NCBI GenBank assembly: GCA_038746745.1
Contig: JBCDKJ010000039.1
Span: 1 to 32,891, forward strand
Direction of reading: 5' to 3'
From: JANQIO01 sp038746745
GTDB lineage: Bacteria; Pseudomonadota; Gammaproteobacteria; Pseudomonadales; Halieaceae
Length of the DNA: 32,891 nucleotides
Positions 7,754-15,880 of the stretch are shown one piece after another; positions within the stretch are counted from its first letter, which is position 1; each line of letters opens with the position of its first letter. The position numbers and the translations under genes are program-made. The notes under the pieces were generated by a model. It worked only from the letters and a program-made list of their open reading frames with translations. It did no database searches and was not told the origin of the DNA.

Positions 7754-9120
7754 GCGTCTTTTTCACCCAGGCTGGTGCGGGGATCAAAGGCGTCGCGGAC
7801 CAGATCGGAGAACAGGTTGGCCGATAGCACCAGCAGAAACATAAAGAAAAACGCGCCGACCAGCGTCCACCATACGGCGGGCGTCCGGGACAGTTCAGTG
7901 CGAGCACCATTGATCATATTGCCCCAGCTCGACATGGAGGGATCGATACCGACGCCGATATAGCTAAGCACCGCCTCCGCCAGCACCAGTGCGCTGAACT
8001 CCAGTACGAAAGTGATCAGAATAATGTGCACCACATTTGGCAGAATATGGCGGAACACGATACGACTGTTGCTTACGCCAAAGGCGATTGCTGCCTGCAC
8101 GTATTCCAGTTGACTGATCTTCAGCGTCTCTGCCCGAATCAGTCGGCACAGCGTTGACCAACTGGTCACGCCCAGAATGAAACACAGCGCGACAAACTTC
8201 GCATCGGCCTTTTCCAGGCCAACCTCAAACATGTCCGGGTTAAGGTCGATGTACACCTGGAACAGCAGCACCGACGCCGCTATCAACAAAATACCCGGGA
8301 TAGAGCTGAGCGTGGTGTACAGGTACTGCACGATATCGTCAGTCCAGCCTTTGAAGTAGCCCGCCATCACGCCGAGAGACACGGCAATCGGCAACATCAC
8401 CAGGGTTGCCAGCGTCCCTAGCAGCACACCGGTGCGAATTCCCTTGATGCTCTGGAACAGTACATCGCTGCCGCCAAGGTCGGTGCCCAGCACGTGATAA
8501 AGCTCGTTCAGCTTAAGCAAAACGCTGGCGCTGCAGACAATCGCTGCCTGGGCCGCCCAGGCCGCCCGCCACGGCAGCGGGCTGCTGCGCAAAAACCACC
8601 ATTGCGGCAGAATCAATAAGGCGGCAATCAATAATCCACGCAGCAGGCCCAGCACGCTATTCCAGGCAATGTCTGCTGCGCGATCCTCGGGATTTTCAAG
8701 GTGCTGGCCAGCGTACTTCAACGGTGGAAAGCCCCGGTAACTGTTGCCATCGGCGCCGGTGAGGTTCTGCTTCTCAAAGGAGTTCAGCGCAAAGGGGGCA
8801 GAGTAGGTGCGCTCGTGGTCCACATTGACATTGCCAAGCCCGATATCCAGCAGGCTGATAACGGTGTTGTCGTAATAGATCACGTCCGGTGCCTGCCCGG
8901 GCTCGGGTTCGAGCGCCAGCCGTATATGCAGAGAGTCTGCCAGCGCTATGAGCACATAGCTCATGATCACCACGAAACTCACCATGCCGAGTTTAGATCC
9001 GAACACCTGCCCCCAGCGCTCACGGGTGCGGGGGTCCTTACGCAGGCTGTAAAAAAACGCGATCAGTGCAAGCACCAACAGAAAGATCAGGGCATCAGAC
9101 CACAGCAGCACGAATTTCAT
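7750..9120 (-). CDS. Peptide ABC transporter permease, DppC/YejE type, enlarged
   Basis: 456 residues, well above the roughly 300-340 of usual DppC/YejE proteins. The C-terminal half is canonical: HVLGTDLGGSDVLFQSIKG, then the permease core and the EAA loop EYVQAAIAFGVSNSRIVF..LPN (about 339-362) that docks on the ATPase. The N-terminal half is unusual: helices at about 5-24 and 45-62, a soluble stretch at about 65-155, then two further hydrophobic segments (157-174, 186-203) before the core. Large periplasmic loops at this place are known in YejE relatives, but the extra helices stand out. It lies between the other permease gene (18 nt gap) and the ATPase gene (4-nt overlap). Confidence 0.93.
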   Translation of the reverse strand: MKFVLLWSDALIFLLVLALIAFFYSLRKDPRTRERWGQVFGSKLGMVSFVVIMSYVLIALADSLHIRLALEPEPGQAPDVIYYDNTVISLLDIGLGNVNVDHERTYSAPFALNSFEKQNLTGADGNSYRGFPPLKYAGQHLENPEDRAADIAWNSVLGLLRGLLIAALLILPQWWFLRSSPLPWRAAWAAQAAIVCSASVLLKLNELYHVLGTDLGGSDVLFQSIKGIRTGVLLGTLATLVMLPIAVSLGVMAGYFKGWTDDIVQYLYTTLSSIPGILLIAASVLLFQVYIDLNPDMFEVGLEKADAKFVALCFILGVTSWSTLCRLIRAETLKISQLEYVQAAIAFGVSNSRIVFRHILPNVVHIILITFVLEFSALVLAEAVLSYIGVGIDPSMSSWGNMINGARTELSRTPAVWWTLVGAFFFMFLLVLSANLFSDLVRDAFDPRTSLGEKDA

Positions 9121-9138
9121 GACAGCAGCACCAGCCCT

Positions 9139-10116
9139 TTAATTCAGTCGAACTCTGGGGTCTGCAACGGTGTAGGAGATATCCGTCAACAGGAGACCCA
9201 GGATGTAGAGAATCGAGCCGATGAACACCATGGAGCGCACGATTGCAAAATCCTGCGAGCGTATGGCTTCGAGCATATAGTTGCCCAGACCGGGAATGCC
9301 AAAGAAGGACTCCATTACCAGGCTCCCCATAAACAGAGTCGGAATCAGCACCACCACGCCAGTTAGAATCGGAATCAGCGCATTAGGGAGGATATGCCTG
9401 AAAAGAATGGCGATCTCGCTGCAGCCCTTGGCTCGCGCCGTGCGCACGTAGTCCTGGCCCGCTTCTTCAAGAAACAACGTGCGGTACCAGCGCGCGCCCT
9501 GTCCGATGCCCGCAACCACACCGACCGCGACTGGTAGTAACAAGAACTTCCAGGCCTGGGCATCGGCGTTGAAACCAGAGATGGGCACCAGTCGCCACAG
9601 CTTCGCCACCAGGTACTGCCCGCCGATAATGTAAAACAGGTAGGAAATCGACATCAGCACCACAAACACAAACACCGCCCAGCGATCCAGCCTGGTGGCG
9701 TGAAACATCACCACCAGCAGCGCTACACAGATATTTACCCAGATACCGACCACAAAGGTGGGCAAGGCGAGCGCCAGACTGGGCCACATGCGCTGGCTGA
9801 CATCGGCGGTGATATCGCGGCCACTCTCAGATCGACCAAAATCAAAGGCAAACAGACGCACTGATTTGGTAAAGAAGATGGTCTCAGTAAGGCTGCTGGG
9901 AAATCCTCTTTCTCCGTTCACAAACAGCGGCTTGTCGTAACCGTTTTCCGCTTTCCAGTTATCGATAGCTGCCTGAGTGACATACTTTTCGCCCAGCTGG
10001 CTGCGCGCTATATCGTCGGGACTGTTGACCACAAAAAACAGCATGAAGGTCAGCAGGTTGATACCAATGAGGATGGGCACGGCGTAAAACAACCGCCGGA
10101 TGATGTAAGCCAGCAT
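9139..10116 (-). CDS. Peptide ABC transporter permease, DppB/YejB type
   Basis: 325 residues. The N-terminus, MLAYIIRRLFYAVPILIGI, is typical for DppB/OppB/YejB: one membrane helix, then a periplasmic loop and five more helices. The EAA docking motif reads DYVRTARAKGCSEIAILFRH, followed by ILPNALIPILT. The C-terminus ends DISYTVADPRVRLN, the usual end of these permeases. It forms the channel with the DppC/YejE-type partner encoded downstream. The gap to the binding-protein gene stop is 4 nt, and to the next permease 18 nt, so this is one operon. Confidence 0.95.
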   Translation of the reverse strand: MLAYIIRRLFYAVPILIGINLLTFMLFFVVNSPDDIARSQLGEKYVTQAAIDNWKAENGYDKPLFVNGERGFPSSLTETIFFTKSVRLFAFDFGRSESGRDITADVSQRMWPSLALALPTFVVGIWVNICVALLVVMFHATRLDRWAVFVFVVLMSISYLFYIIGGQYLVAKLWRLVPISGFNADAQAWKFLLLPVAVGVVAGIGQGARWYRTLFLEEAGQDYVRTARAKGCSEIAILFRHILPNALIPILTGVVVLIPTLFMGSLVMESFFGIPGLGNYMLEAIRSQDFAIVRSMVFIGSILYILGLLLTDISYTVADPRVRLN

Positions 10117-10120
10117 TCGT

Positions 10121-12406
10121 CTATTCCCTGATCCTGGCGCGCTGCCTGCGGCGGTAGGCGACTACTCCAGGGAAAATCAGCGCGGCTACGCTCGTTGCGC
10201 CCGCCATTAATGGCCAGGTCACGGGCTCGTTCCACTCCGCCTGGCGCCGGGCGCGAACATCAGTGTCCAGACGAAGGTATTTCAACGTCCCCTTGCTGAT
10301 GCCGTGGCGTTTGGTGTTATGGACCCATTCGTTATTGAGGTAGTACTCCAGCGGATGGAAGGCATTCATCCACACTGCGTCGCGACGCCACATCTCGACC
10401 AGCTCCGCGATAAGCGCGTCGCGCACAGGTCCAGGCTCCAGTACCCGCATGCGTTCAAACTTTTTGTCGAACTCCGGGTTTTCATAATTGGAATTATTGG
10501 CGCCATCGCAGTTACATACTAACGGACTCTCCGGGCCATACATGAGAAACAGAAAGTTTTCCGGGTCAGGGTAATCGGCTAACCAGCCGTGGGAATAGAT
10601 CTGCGTGTTACCGGTCAGGTATTTCTCGCGGGTGCGGTTCCAATCCGCGGGGCGAAACTCCACCTGCACGCCGAGGCGACCCAGCGTTCGGCTCATCCAG
10701 CGCATCGAGGTATTGCTGATAGCCTGGGACTGCACATCAATAAATAAGCGCAGGGGTTCTCCGGTCTCCGCGCTGCGTCCGTTAGGGTAGCCCGCCTCGG
10801 ACATGAGCTGTTTGGCGTAATCAATGGGCTTGCGCTGTGGTTCGCTGTCCACCCAGTCATAAAGGTAGGGGTTAATACCCGCCTTCCCCTTCTTTGCCCC
10901 AGGAATACCCGGTGGTATTGGACTCTGGGCTGCAATGATATTGCCCTTGTAAAAGATATTGCCGTACTCCTCCATGTCGAAGGCAATAGACAGGGCGCGG
11001 CGCAGTTTTCTTCGCTCCTCGGTGTAGCCGCCGACCACCGGGTCGCGCATATTGAATCCGTAATAGTAAAGGCTGGGCTTTACGTCCTGGGAGATACTCA
11101 GGTTACGCGAGCGCAACTCTTCCGTGAGCGATAGCCCCTCAGGTCCGACCACAAAGGCCTGATCAAAATAGCCCGAGGTGTTTGCGTGAACCTCGCCAGA
11201 ACGGTCGTAGTAGCCCTGCAGAAACTTTGTCCACAACGGCAACACCTCGCGCTCCAGTCGAAAATGAGCGCGGTCAATAAAGGGAAGACGTTTGCCTGCG
11301 TCAGCCAGGTAGCCAGCCTCAGCATCACCTGGCGAGCCCTCCGAGGGGTAATAGTCTTCGAAGTAATTCGGGTTGCGCGCCAGCACGATTTCGCTATTCG
11401 GGTCGTTCTTGACCATCATGTAGGGACCGCTGCCAACCGGCCACCAGTCCAGAGTCATATTCTTCTCCCTGAACCCTGGGTTGTGGTAGAAGCGGTCTAC
11501 TTCGCGTGGAATGGGTGACAGGAATGGCATGGCCATCCAATATTTGAACTGCGGATAGACGCCGTTGATGAGTATTGAGAAGGTATGGTCGTCAATGCGC
11601 TGCAGCCCTTCAACATCGTGCTGTGATAAGTCCACCCAGCTACTGCGATTCAACGCTGCGAGGCGCTTGGTAAAATCACTCAGACCAACAATGTGTGACC
11701 CCATGAAGCCCAGCATGGGCGACGACAGCTTGGGGTCACCCAGCCGTTTGATCCCATAGATATAGTCTTCGGCACGAACGCCGCGAGAGGCGCGCTGCGG
11801 AAAGTCCATCACTGTCGGATAGACGCTGGACGCCTCGGCACTGTCAAAAAGATACAGTGAGTCCCCATTGTCGTCGCGAGCGAACGCGGGATGAGGCTGA
11901 AACTGCTGATCTTTGCGCAGCCGCAGGGTATAGCGTGTGTACGCTATGGCGGGGTCATCCTTCTGCAAAGGCTGTCGGTCCGCACTGAGGAACTCGACCT
12001 CGGGCATCGATTCAAGACCCAGCGGAATCAGTTCGTAGGGACGCTTGAGGAAATGGTATCCCAGCGGCGGATGATAAATCTGTTGTAGAAAAAGACTTTC
12101 GTCGCTGGCGTAAGACAACGCGGGATCCAGATGCTTTGGTGGATGCGCATAGATCACCGAGTAGTAAATGGACTCGTCGCCGCGCTCGGGTGCGTTGGGA
12201 TTATTCCACGCGCCTTCCCCACAGGCTGTCAGCAGTGGCAGTGATAGCAATGGCAGTGATAGCAGCGAAGTCAGCGACAGTGCTCGCAATAAAGCACGCA
12301 CTGCCAGCCGCAGGTTTGTCCGCAAATCAGGCTGCGCGCCGGGCACGCACCGCGACCGCAATTGCATCTGGACCGCGCGGCTACGCGCTATAGGGGTGTA
12401 CCACAT
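10121..12406 (-). CDS. Peptide-binding lipoprotein of the ABC transporter (SBP family 5)
   Basis: Up to 761 residues, longer than typical family 5 binding proteins (500-620). The N-terminus has a long basic n-region, a Leu-rich core and the lipobox LLTAC, so the mature protein is a lipoprotein. The body is family 5: YAHPPKHLDPALSYASDES after the lipobox, a PVGSGPYMMV-type segment mid-protein and FNMRDPVVGG with RRALSIAFDMEEY. Unusually, the C-terminus has a hydrophobic helix (about 731-751) followed by a basic RRRQRARIRE tail, so both ends may be membrane-attached. No start has a clear Shine-Dalgarno; ATG at 12406 is the longest, ATG at 12367 gives a more normal signal peptide. It delivers peptides to the permease pair directly downstream. 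Confidence 0.93.
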   Translation of the reverse strand: MWYTPIARSRAVQMQLRSRCVPGAQPDLRTNLRLAVRALLRALSLTSLLSLPLLSLPLLTACGEGAWNNPNAPERGDESIYYSVIYAHPPKHLDPALSYASDESLFLQQIYHPPLGYHFLKRPYELIPLGLESMPEVEFLSADRQPLQKDDPAIAYTRYTLRLRKDQQFQPHPAFARDDNGDSLYLFDSAEASSVYPTVMDFPQRASRGVRAEDYIYGIKRLGDPKLSSPMLGFMGSHIVGLSDFTKRLAALNRSSWVDLSQHDVEGLQRIDDHTFSILINGVYPQFKYWMAMPFLSPIPREVDRFYHNPGFREKNMTLDWWPVGSGPYMMVKNDPNSEIVLARNPNYFEDYYPSEGSPGDAEAGYLADAGKRLPFIDRAHFRLEREVLPLWTKFLQGYYDRSGEVHANTSGYFDQAFVVGPEGLSLTEELRSRNLSISQDVKPSLYYYGFNMRDPVVGGYTEERRKLRRALSIAFDMEEYGNIFYKGNIIAAQSPIPPGIPGAKKGKAGINPYLYDWVDSEPQRKPIDYAKQLMSEAGYPNGRSAETGEPLRLFIDVQSQAISNTSMRWMSRTLGRLGVQVEFRPADWNRTREKYLTGNTQIYSHGWLADYPDPENFLFLMYGPESPLVCNCDGANNSNYENPEFDKKFERMRVLEPGPVRDALIAELVEMWRRDAVWMNAFHPLEYYLNNEWVHNTKRHGISKGTLKYLRLDTDVRARRQAEWNEPVTWPLMAGATSVAALIFPGVVAYRRRQRARIRE
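12236..12265 (-). repeat. Two 15-nt tandem repeats in the binding-protein signal peptide
   Basis: TGGCAGTGATAGCAA (12236-12250) is followed directly by TGGCAGTGATAGCAG (12251-12265), 14 of 15 bases identical. On the coding strand this yields the repeated LLSLP-LLSLP in the hydrophobic core of the signal peptide just before the lipobox. Confidence 0.75.
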
Positions 12407-12454
12407 GGATTTGGATTATCCCGTGCTCGCCACCGTCATACAACTGAACACCGT

Positions 12455-14167
12455 CTACGGAAGCCGCACCGATGCGGTAGCGTCCCGCAGCGCCTTGAAC
12501 TCATTACCACTGCGCCAGTTGGGCCAGTCACGGCTATTGGCCAATTGGCCGGCCACATCGAACAGCAAGATCACGTTTTCCGCGCTGCCGCTGAGATCCC
12601 AGCTTTCAGCATATTCGTCCGAGGGCTTGTGGTAATTCTGGGACGTATAGGTGTTCTGCCGCGCCATCCCCCATTCTGCGCCATGCTCCCTGCTATCCAC
12701 AGCACGCGTTAGGTACAGCGCTGGTACCCCATTGAGCGCAAAATTCAGGTGATCCGAGCGGTAGTAAAACCCCTTCTCCGGGGTCGGCTCCTGCGTAATG
12801 ACTCTATCCTGGCGCTTCGCCGCGTCCGCCAGATAGTCTTCCAGCTCACTGTTGCCGTAACCAACCACGGCTATATCACGGGTGCGTCCGTCAACGTTCT
12901 TATAGAGGTTGTCCATATTCAAATTCGCCACTGTGTACTCCAGCGGTAACACCGGGTTCTCCGCGTACCATTTTGAGCCCAGCAGACCCGACTCCTCCGC
13001 CGTCACCGCCAGAAACATCACCGAGCGCTCGCTGGCTCCCGCCGCCCTGTGCAGATTTGCTAGTGCCAGCAGTCCCGCGGTGCCCGAGGCGTTGTCGCTG
13101 GCACCGTTAAATATTTTGTCTTCACCTTCAGCGCCATCACGTGTGCCGAGGTGGTCCCAGTGCGCGCTGTACACAATGATTTCATCGGGATGCCGGGTGC
13201 CGGGCAACAGGGCTATGACGTTATGGCTGAAAGTGCTTTCCAGAGAATTTTCCAGCGCTACAGACATGGTGAGATCACCCAGCGGAACAGGCGTAAAACC
13301 GGGCTTGGCTGCCGCTGCACTCAAGGCTTCGAAGTCCTTGCCAGCCGCCGCAAACAGATCTTGCGCGACCTCCTCCTGTATCCAGGATTCAGCTTTCAGC
13401 AGATCGACGTTTTTGTTGGCCGCGGTCAGCCCAATTTGTGGCCCCATCCAGCTACCGCTGACCACCTCCCAGGGGTAGGCGGCAGGCGCCGTTTGATGAA
13501 CAATAATAGCGGCGGCCGCGCCCTGACGCGCTGCCTCCTCGTACTTATAGGTCCAGCGACCGTAGTAGGTCATGGTGTTGCCATTAAACAGTTCAGGATT
13601 CTGCGTGGCGTAGCCAGGGTCATTTATCAGCACAACAACCGTTTTGCCCCTTACGTCGACGCCGGCGTAGTCATTCCAGCCGCGTTCAGGCGCGCGAATG
13701 CCGTAACCCACAAACACTAATTCGGAGTTGGTCACCGACACCGACGATAGCTGCTGCTGAGTAGATACCATCACCTCGTCGCCATACGCCAGATCGCGAC
13801 TCATGGACGCGCCTCGAATAGACATGACCATCGCGGGACTGGTCTCCACGGACGTGATCGGAACCTCCTGGAACCAGCTATCGCCATTACCCGGTCGCAT
13901 GCCCGCCGCCTCGAACTGCTCGACCAGATAATTGATGGTTAGCGTTTCACCCTCAGTCCCGGGCGCTCGCCCCCCGAAAGCATCGGAGGCCAATACCGCC
14001 GTGTGGGCGTGCAGGTCTTCCGCAACCTGCGCGCGCTGCGCCTCTAATGAGGACGCGTTCGCAGGTGAGCTGGCTACGGGTACTGTTGTTTGGCTGCTTT
14101 CGCCGCAGGCGGTGAAGGCAAGCAGTCCCACAAAGGCGAGGACTAGGCGCTGGGCGGTGTCCGACAT
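12455..14167 (-). CDS. Exported M28-family metallopeptidase (lipoprotein)
   Basis: 570 residues from the ATG at 14167, chosen because it gives a compact signal peptide MSDTAQRLVLAFVGLLAFTAC with the lipid-accepting Cys at 21; the frame stays open upstream to 14260, but that extension is implausible. A PA-like insert domain (about 155-265, VFVGYGIRAPERGWNDYAG) sits before the peptidase core. All five di-zinc ligands of M28 aminopeptidases are visible: His in SAHWDHLG (336), Asp in NGASDNASG (358), Glu in AEESG (391/392), Asp in NLNMDNL (419) and His in YRSDHLNF (473). It most likely trims peptides at the outer membrane or in the periplasm for the ABC transporter encoded 49-88 nt downstream and the divergent POT carrier. 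Substrate preference is not visible. Confidence 0.93.
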   Translation of the reverse strand: MSDTAQRLVLAFVGLLAFTACGESSQTTVPVASSPANASSLEAQRAQVAEDLHAHTAVLASDAFGGRAPGTEGETLTINYLVEQFEAAGMRPGNGDSWFQEVPITSVETSPAMVMSIRGASMSRDLAYGDEVMVSTQQQLSSVSVTNSELVFVGYGIRAPERGWNDYAGVDVRGKTVVVLINDPGYATQNPELFNGNTMTYYGRWTYKYEEAARQGAAAAIIVHQTAPAAYPWEVVSGSWMGPQIGLTAANKNVDLLKAESWIQEEVAQDLFAAAGKDFEALSAAAAKPGFTPVPLGDLTMSVALENSLESTFSHNVIALLPGTRHPDEIIVYSAHWDHLGTRDGAEGEDKIFNGASDNASGTAGLLALANLHRAAGASERSVMFLAVTAEESGLLGSKWYAENPVLPLEYTVANLNMDNLYKNVDGRTRDIAVVGYGNSELEDYLADAAKRQDRVITQEPTPEKGFYYRSDHLNFALNGVPALYLTRAVDSREHGAEWGMARQNTYTSQNYHKPSDEYAESWDLSGSAENVILLFDVAGQLANSRDWPNWRSGNEFKALRDATASVRLP

Positions 14168-14264
14168 AAGAGAAGTCCGAGAATTTTTGCAGGAGCATAA
14201 CAAACTGCAACTCGCTCTGACGAACACAGCGGGTCGCTGCGCGCAGCCCTGCTCTAACAATGGC

Positions 14265-14270
14265 TATAAT
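14265..14270 (+). promoter_or_regulatory. Possible sigma70 -10 box of the POT transporter gene
   Basis: A perfect TATAAT lies 29 nt before the ATG at 14300, inside the 132-nt divergent gap between the peptidase and POT genes. A TG two bases upstream of it resembles, but does not match exactly, an extended -10. No good -35 is seen 16-18 nt upstream, and no Shine-Dalgarno precedes the ATG. Confidence 0.4.
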
Positions 14271-14299
14271 GCGCGCTGCCCCACCAGACACCATCGATT

Positions 14300-15856
14300 A
14301 TGACGTCTATCGCAGACAGCAGCGCTCCCGCTGCAGACTATCCCGACCTGCTCGGACACCCACGAGGTCTGTTTATTTGCTTCGCCACCGAAATGTGGGA
14401 GCGCTTCTCCTTCTATGGGATGAAATATCTGCTACTGCTCTATCTCACTAAATACCATCTGTTCAGCGATAGCATGGGTCTTGACGTGTTGGGTAGCTAT
14501 GCCGCGCTGGTGTATGCCATGCCCGTCATCGGTGGACTGCTGGCTGACCGCTATCTGGGGATGCGTAAAGCTGTGGTGTTTGGCGGCATCCTGCTGGTGT
14601 TAGGTCACCTTGGTATGGCCGTAGAGGGCGAGCAGGCACGGCTGGTGAACGGCAGCGTTGTGCGCGATGAACAAGCCCTGCAGGTGTTTTATCTGTCCCT
14701 GGCTTTGATCGTGATGGGCGTTGGCTTTTTAAAACCCAACATCTCAACCATCGTCGGCCAGCTCTATCCGCAGGACGACCCCCGGCGGGACCCGGGCTTC
14801 ACAATTTTTTACATGGGTATCAATGTTGGTGCCTTCACCGCGGCGCTGTTATGTGGCTACCTCGGAGAAACGCTGGGCTGGGCCTATGGGTTTGGCGCGG
14901 CGGGAGTGGGCATGCTGATCGGCCTCGCCACCTTTACGCTCGGACAGAAATATCTGCTTGGTCATGCTGAGCCCACTAACCCGGAACAGCTCAAACAACG
15001 GGGCTTCGGGCCCCTCAATAAGGAATGGACCATTTACATCGGCGCTCTGCTTGCTGTGGCGCTGATATGGAAAATGCTGCAATTCCACGCTGTGGTTGAA
15101 ACCACACTGAATCTTATGGCGTTAAGCGTACTGGTTGGCCTGGCCTGGTTCCTGACCCAGCGATGCAACCGCGTGGAACGTGACCGCATGCTGGTGCTGA
15201 TCGTACTGACCATATCCACCGTGGTGTTCTGGGCGCTGTTTGAACAGTCGGCCGCTTCCATGACCCTGTTCGCAGACCGGGTGGTGAACAGACAGATGTT
15301 GGGCCTTGAGTTCACCGCCGCCCAATTCGGCTCTTTAAATGCACTCTTCATTTTTCTGCTGGCCCCGGGCTTTGCCTGGCTGTGGACTCGCCTGGCGCAG
15401 GCGGGCCTGGAACCCAGCACCCCGGTAAAGTTTGCTCTGGGGATAGCGCAGGCGGGCCTGGGATTCGGCGCCCTGGTTATCGGAGCCTCTATGCCCGATG
15501 ATGCGGGCCGCGTTGCCGCTGTATGGCTTGTACTGGCCTATATGCTGCACACGACCGGTGAACTCTGTCTGTCGCCGGTAGGCTTGTCCGCAGTCACCAA
15601 GCTGGCTGTGCCCAATGTGGTAGGCGTGATGATGGGTGCCTGGTTTCTGGCCACGGCCTATTCAGAATTTGTGGCGGCGCAAATCGCCAAAGTGGCAGCG
15701 GTCCCTGCAAATCCCGACGCGCTGCAGGATCTCGCCACCACGCTGGCCCGCTATACCGAGCTGTTTCGAGATCTGCTCTGGGTGGGCCTTGGTGTTGGAG
15801 CTTGCGTACTAGTGCTATCACCACTTCTAAAAAAACTGATGCACGGCATTCGTTAA
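14300..15856 (+). CDS. POT-family proton-coupled peptide transporter
   Basis: 518 residues, polytopic (about 12-14 helices). Near the N-terminus it has the POT hallmark ExxER in EMWERFSFYGMK (31-42), needed for proton coupling and peptide binding in characterised members. The PTR2 signature region FYMGINVGAF occurs near residue 170. Later segments such as ELCLSPVGLSAVTKLA near residue 420 match bacterial DtpA/YjdL-like carriers, which import di- and tripeptides with H+. It is transcribed away from the M28 peptidase gene, sharing a short divergent control region, and starts a plus-strand pair with the oxidoreductase 24 nt downstream. The start agrees with a normal POT N-terminus. Confidence 0.95.
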   Translation: MTSIADSSAPAADYPDLLGHPRGLFICFATEMWERFSFYGMKYLLLLYLTKYHLFSDSMGLDVLGSYAALVYAMPVIGGLLADRYLGMRKAVVFGGILLVLGHLGMAVEGEQARLVNGSVVRDEQALQVFYLSLALIVMGVGFLKPNISTIVGQLYPQDDPRRDPGFTIFYMGINVGAFTAALLCGYLGETLGWAYGFGAAGVGMLIGLATFTLGQKYLLGHAEPTNPEQLKQRGFGPLNKEWTIYIGALLAVALIWKMLQFHAVVETTLNLMALSVLVGLAWFLTQRCNRVERDRMLVLIVLTISTVVFWALFEQSAASMTLFADRVVNRQMLGLEFTAAQFGSLNALFIFLLAPGFAWLWTRLAQAGLEPSTPVKFALGIAQAGLGFGALVIGASMPDDAGRVAAVWLVLAYMLHTTGELCLSPVGLSAVTKLAVPNVVGVMMGAWFLATAYSEFVAAQIAKVAAVPANPDALQDLATTLARYTELFRDLLWVGLGVGACVLVLSPLLKKLMHGIR

Positions 15857-15880
15857 AGCCGGTAAATACTGGAGACTGCT

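Noticed and set aside
8701..9366. 221-codon plus-strand open frame opposite the permease genes
   Set aside because: Antisense shadow of two well-supported permease genes; composition is rich in His, Gln and Arg with no domain.
14060..14260. Longer start of the M28 peptidase at 14260
   Set aside because: It would put 31 Cys-rich residues before a complete lipoprotein signal peptide and cover the divergent control region.
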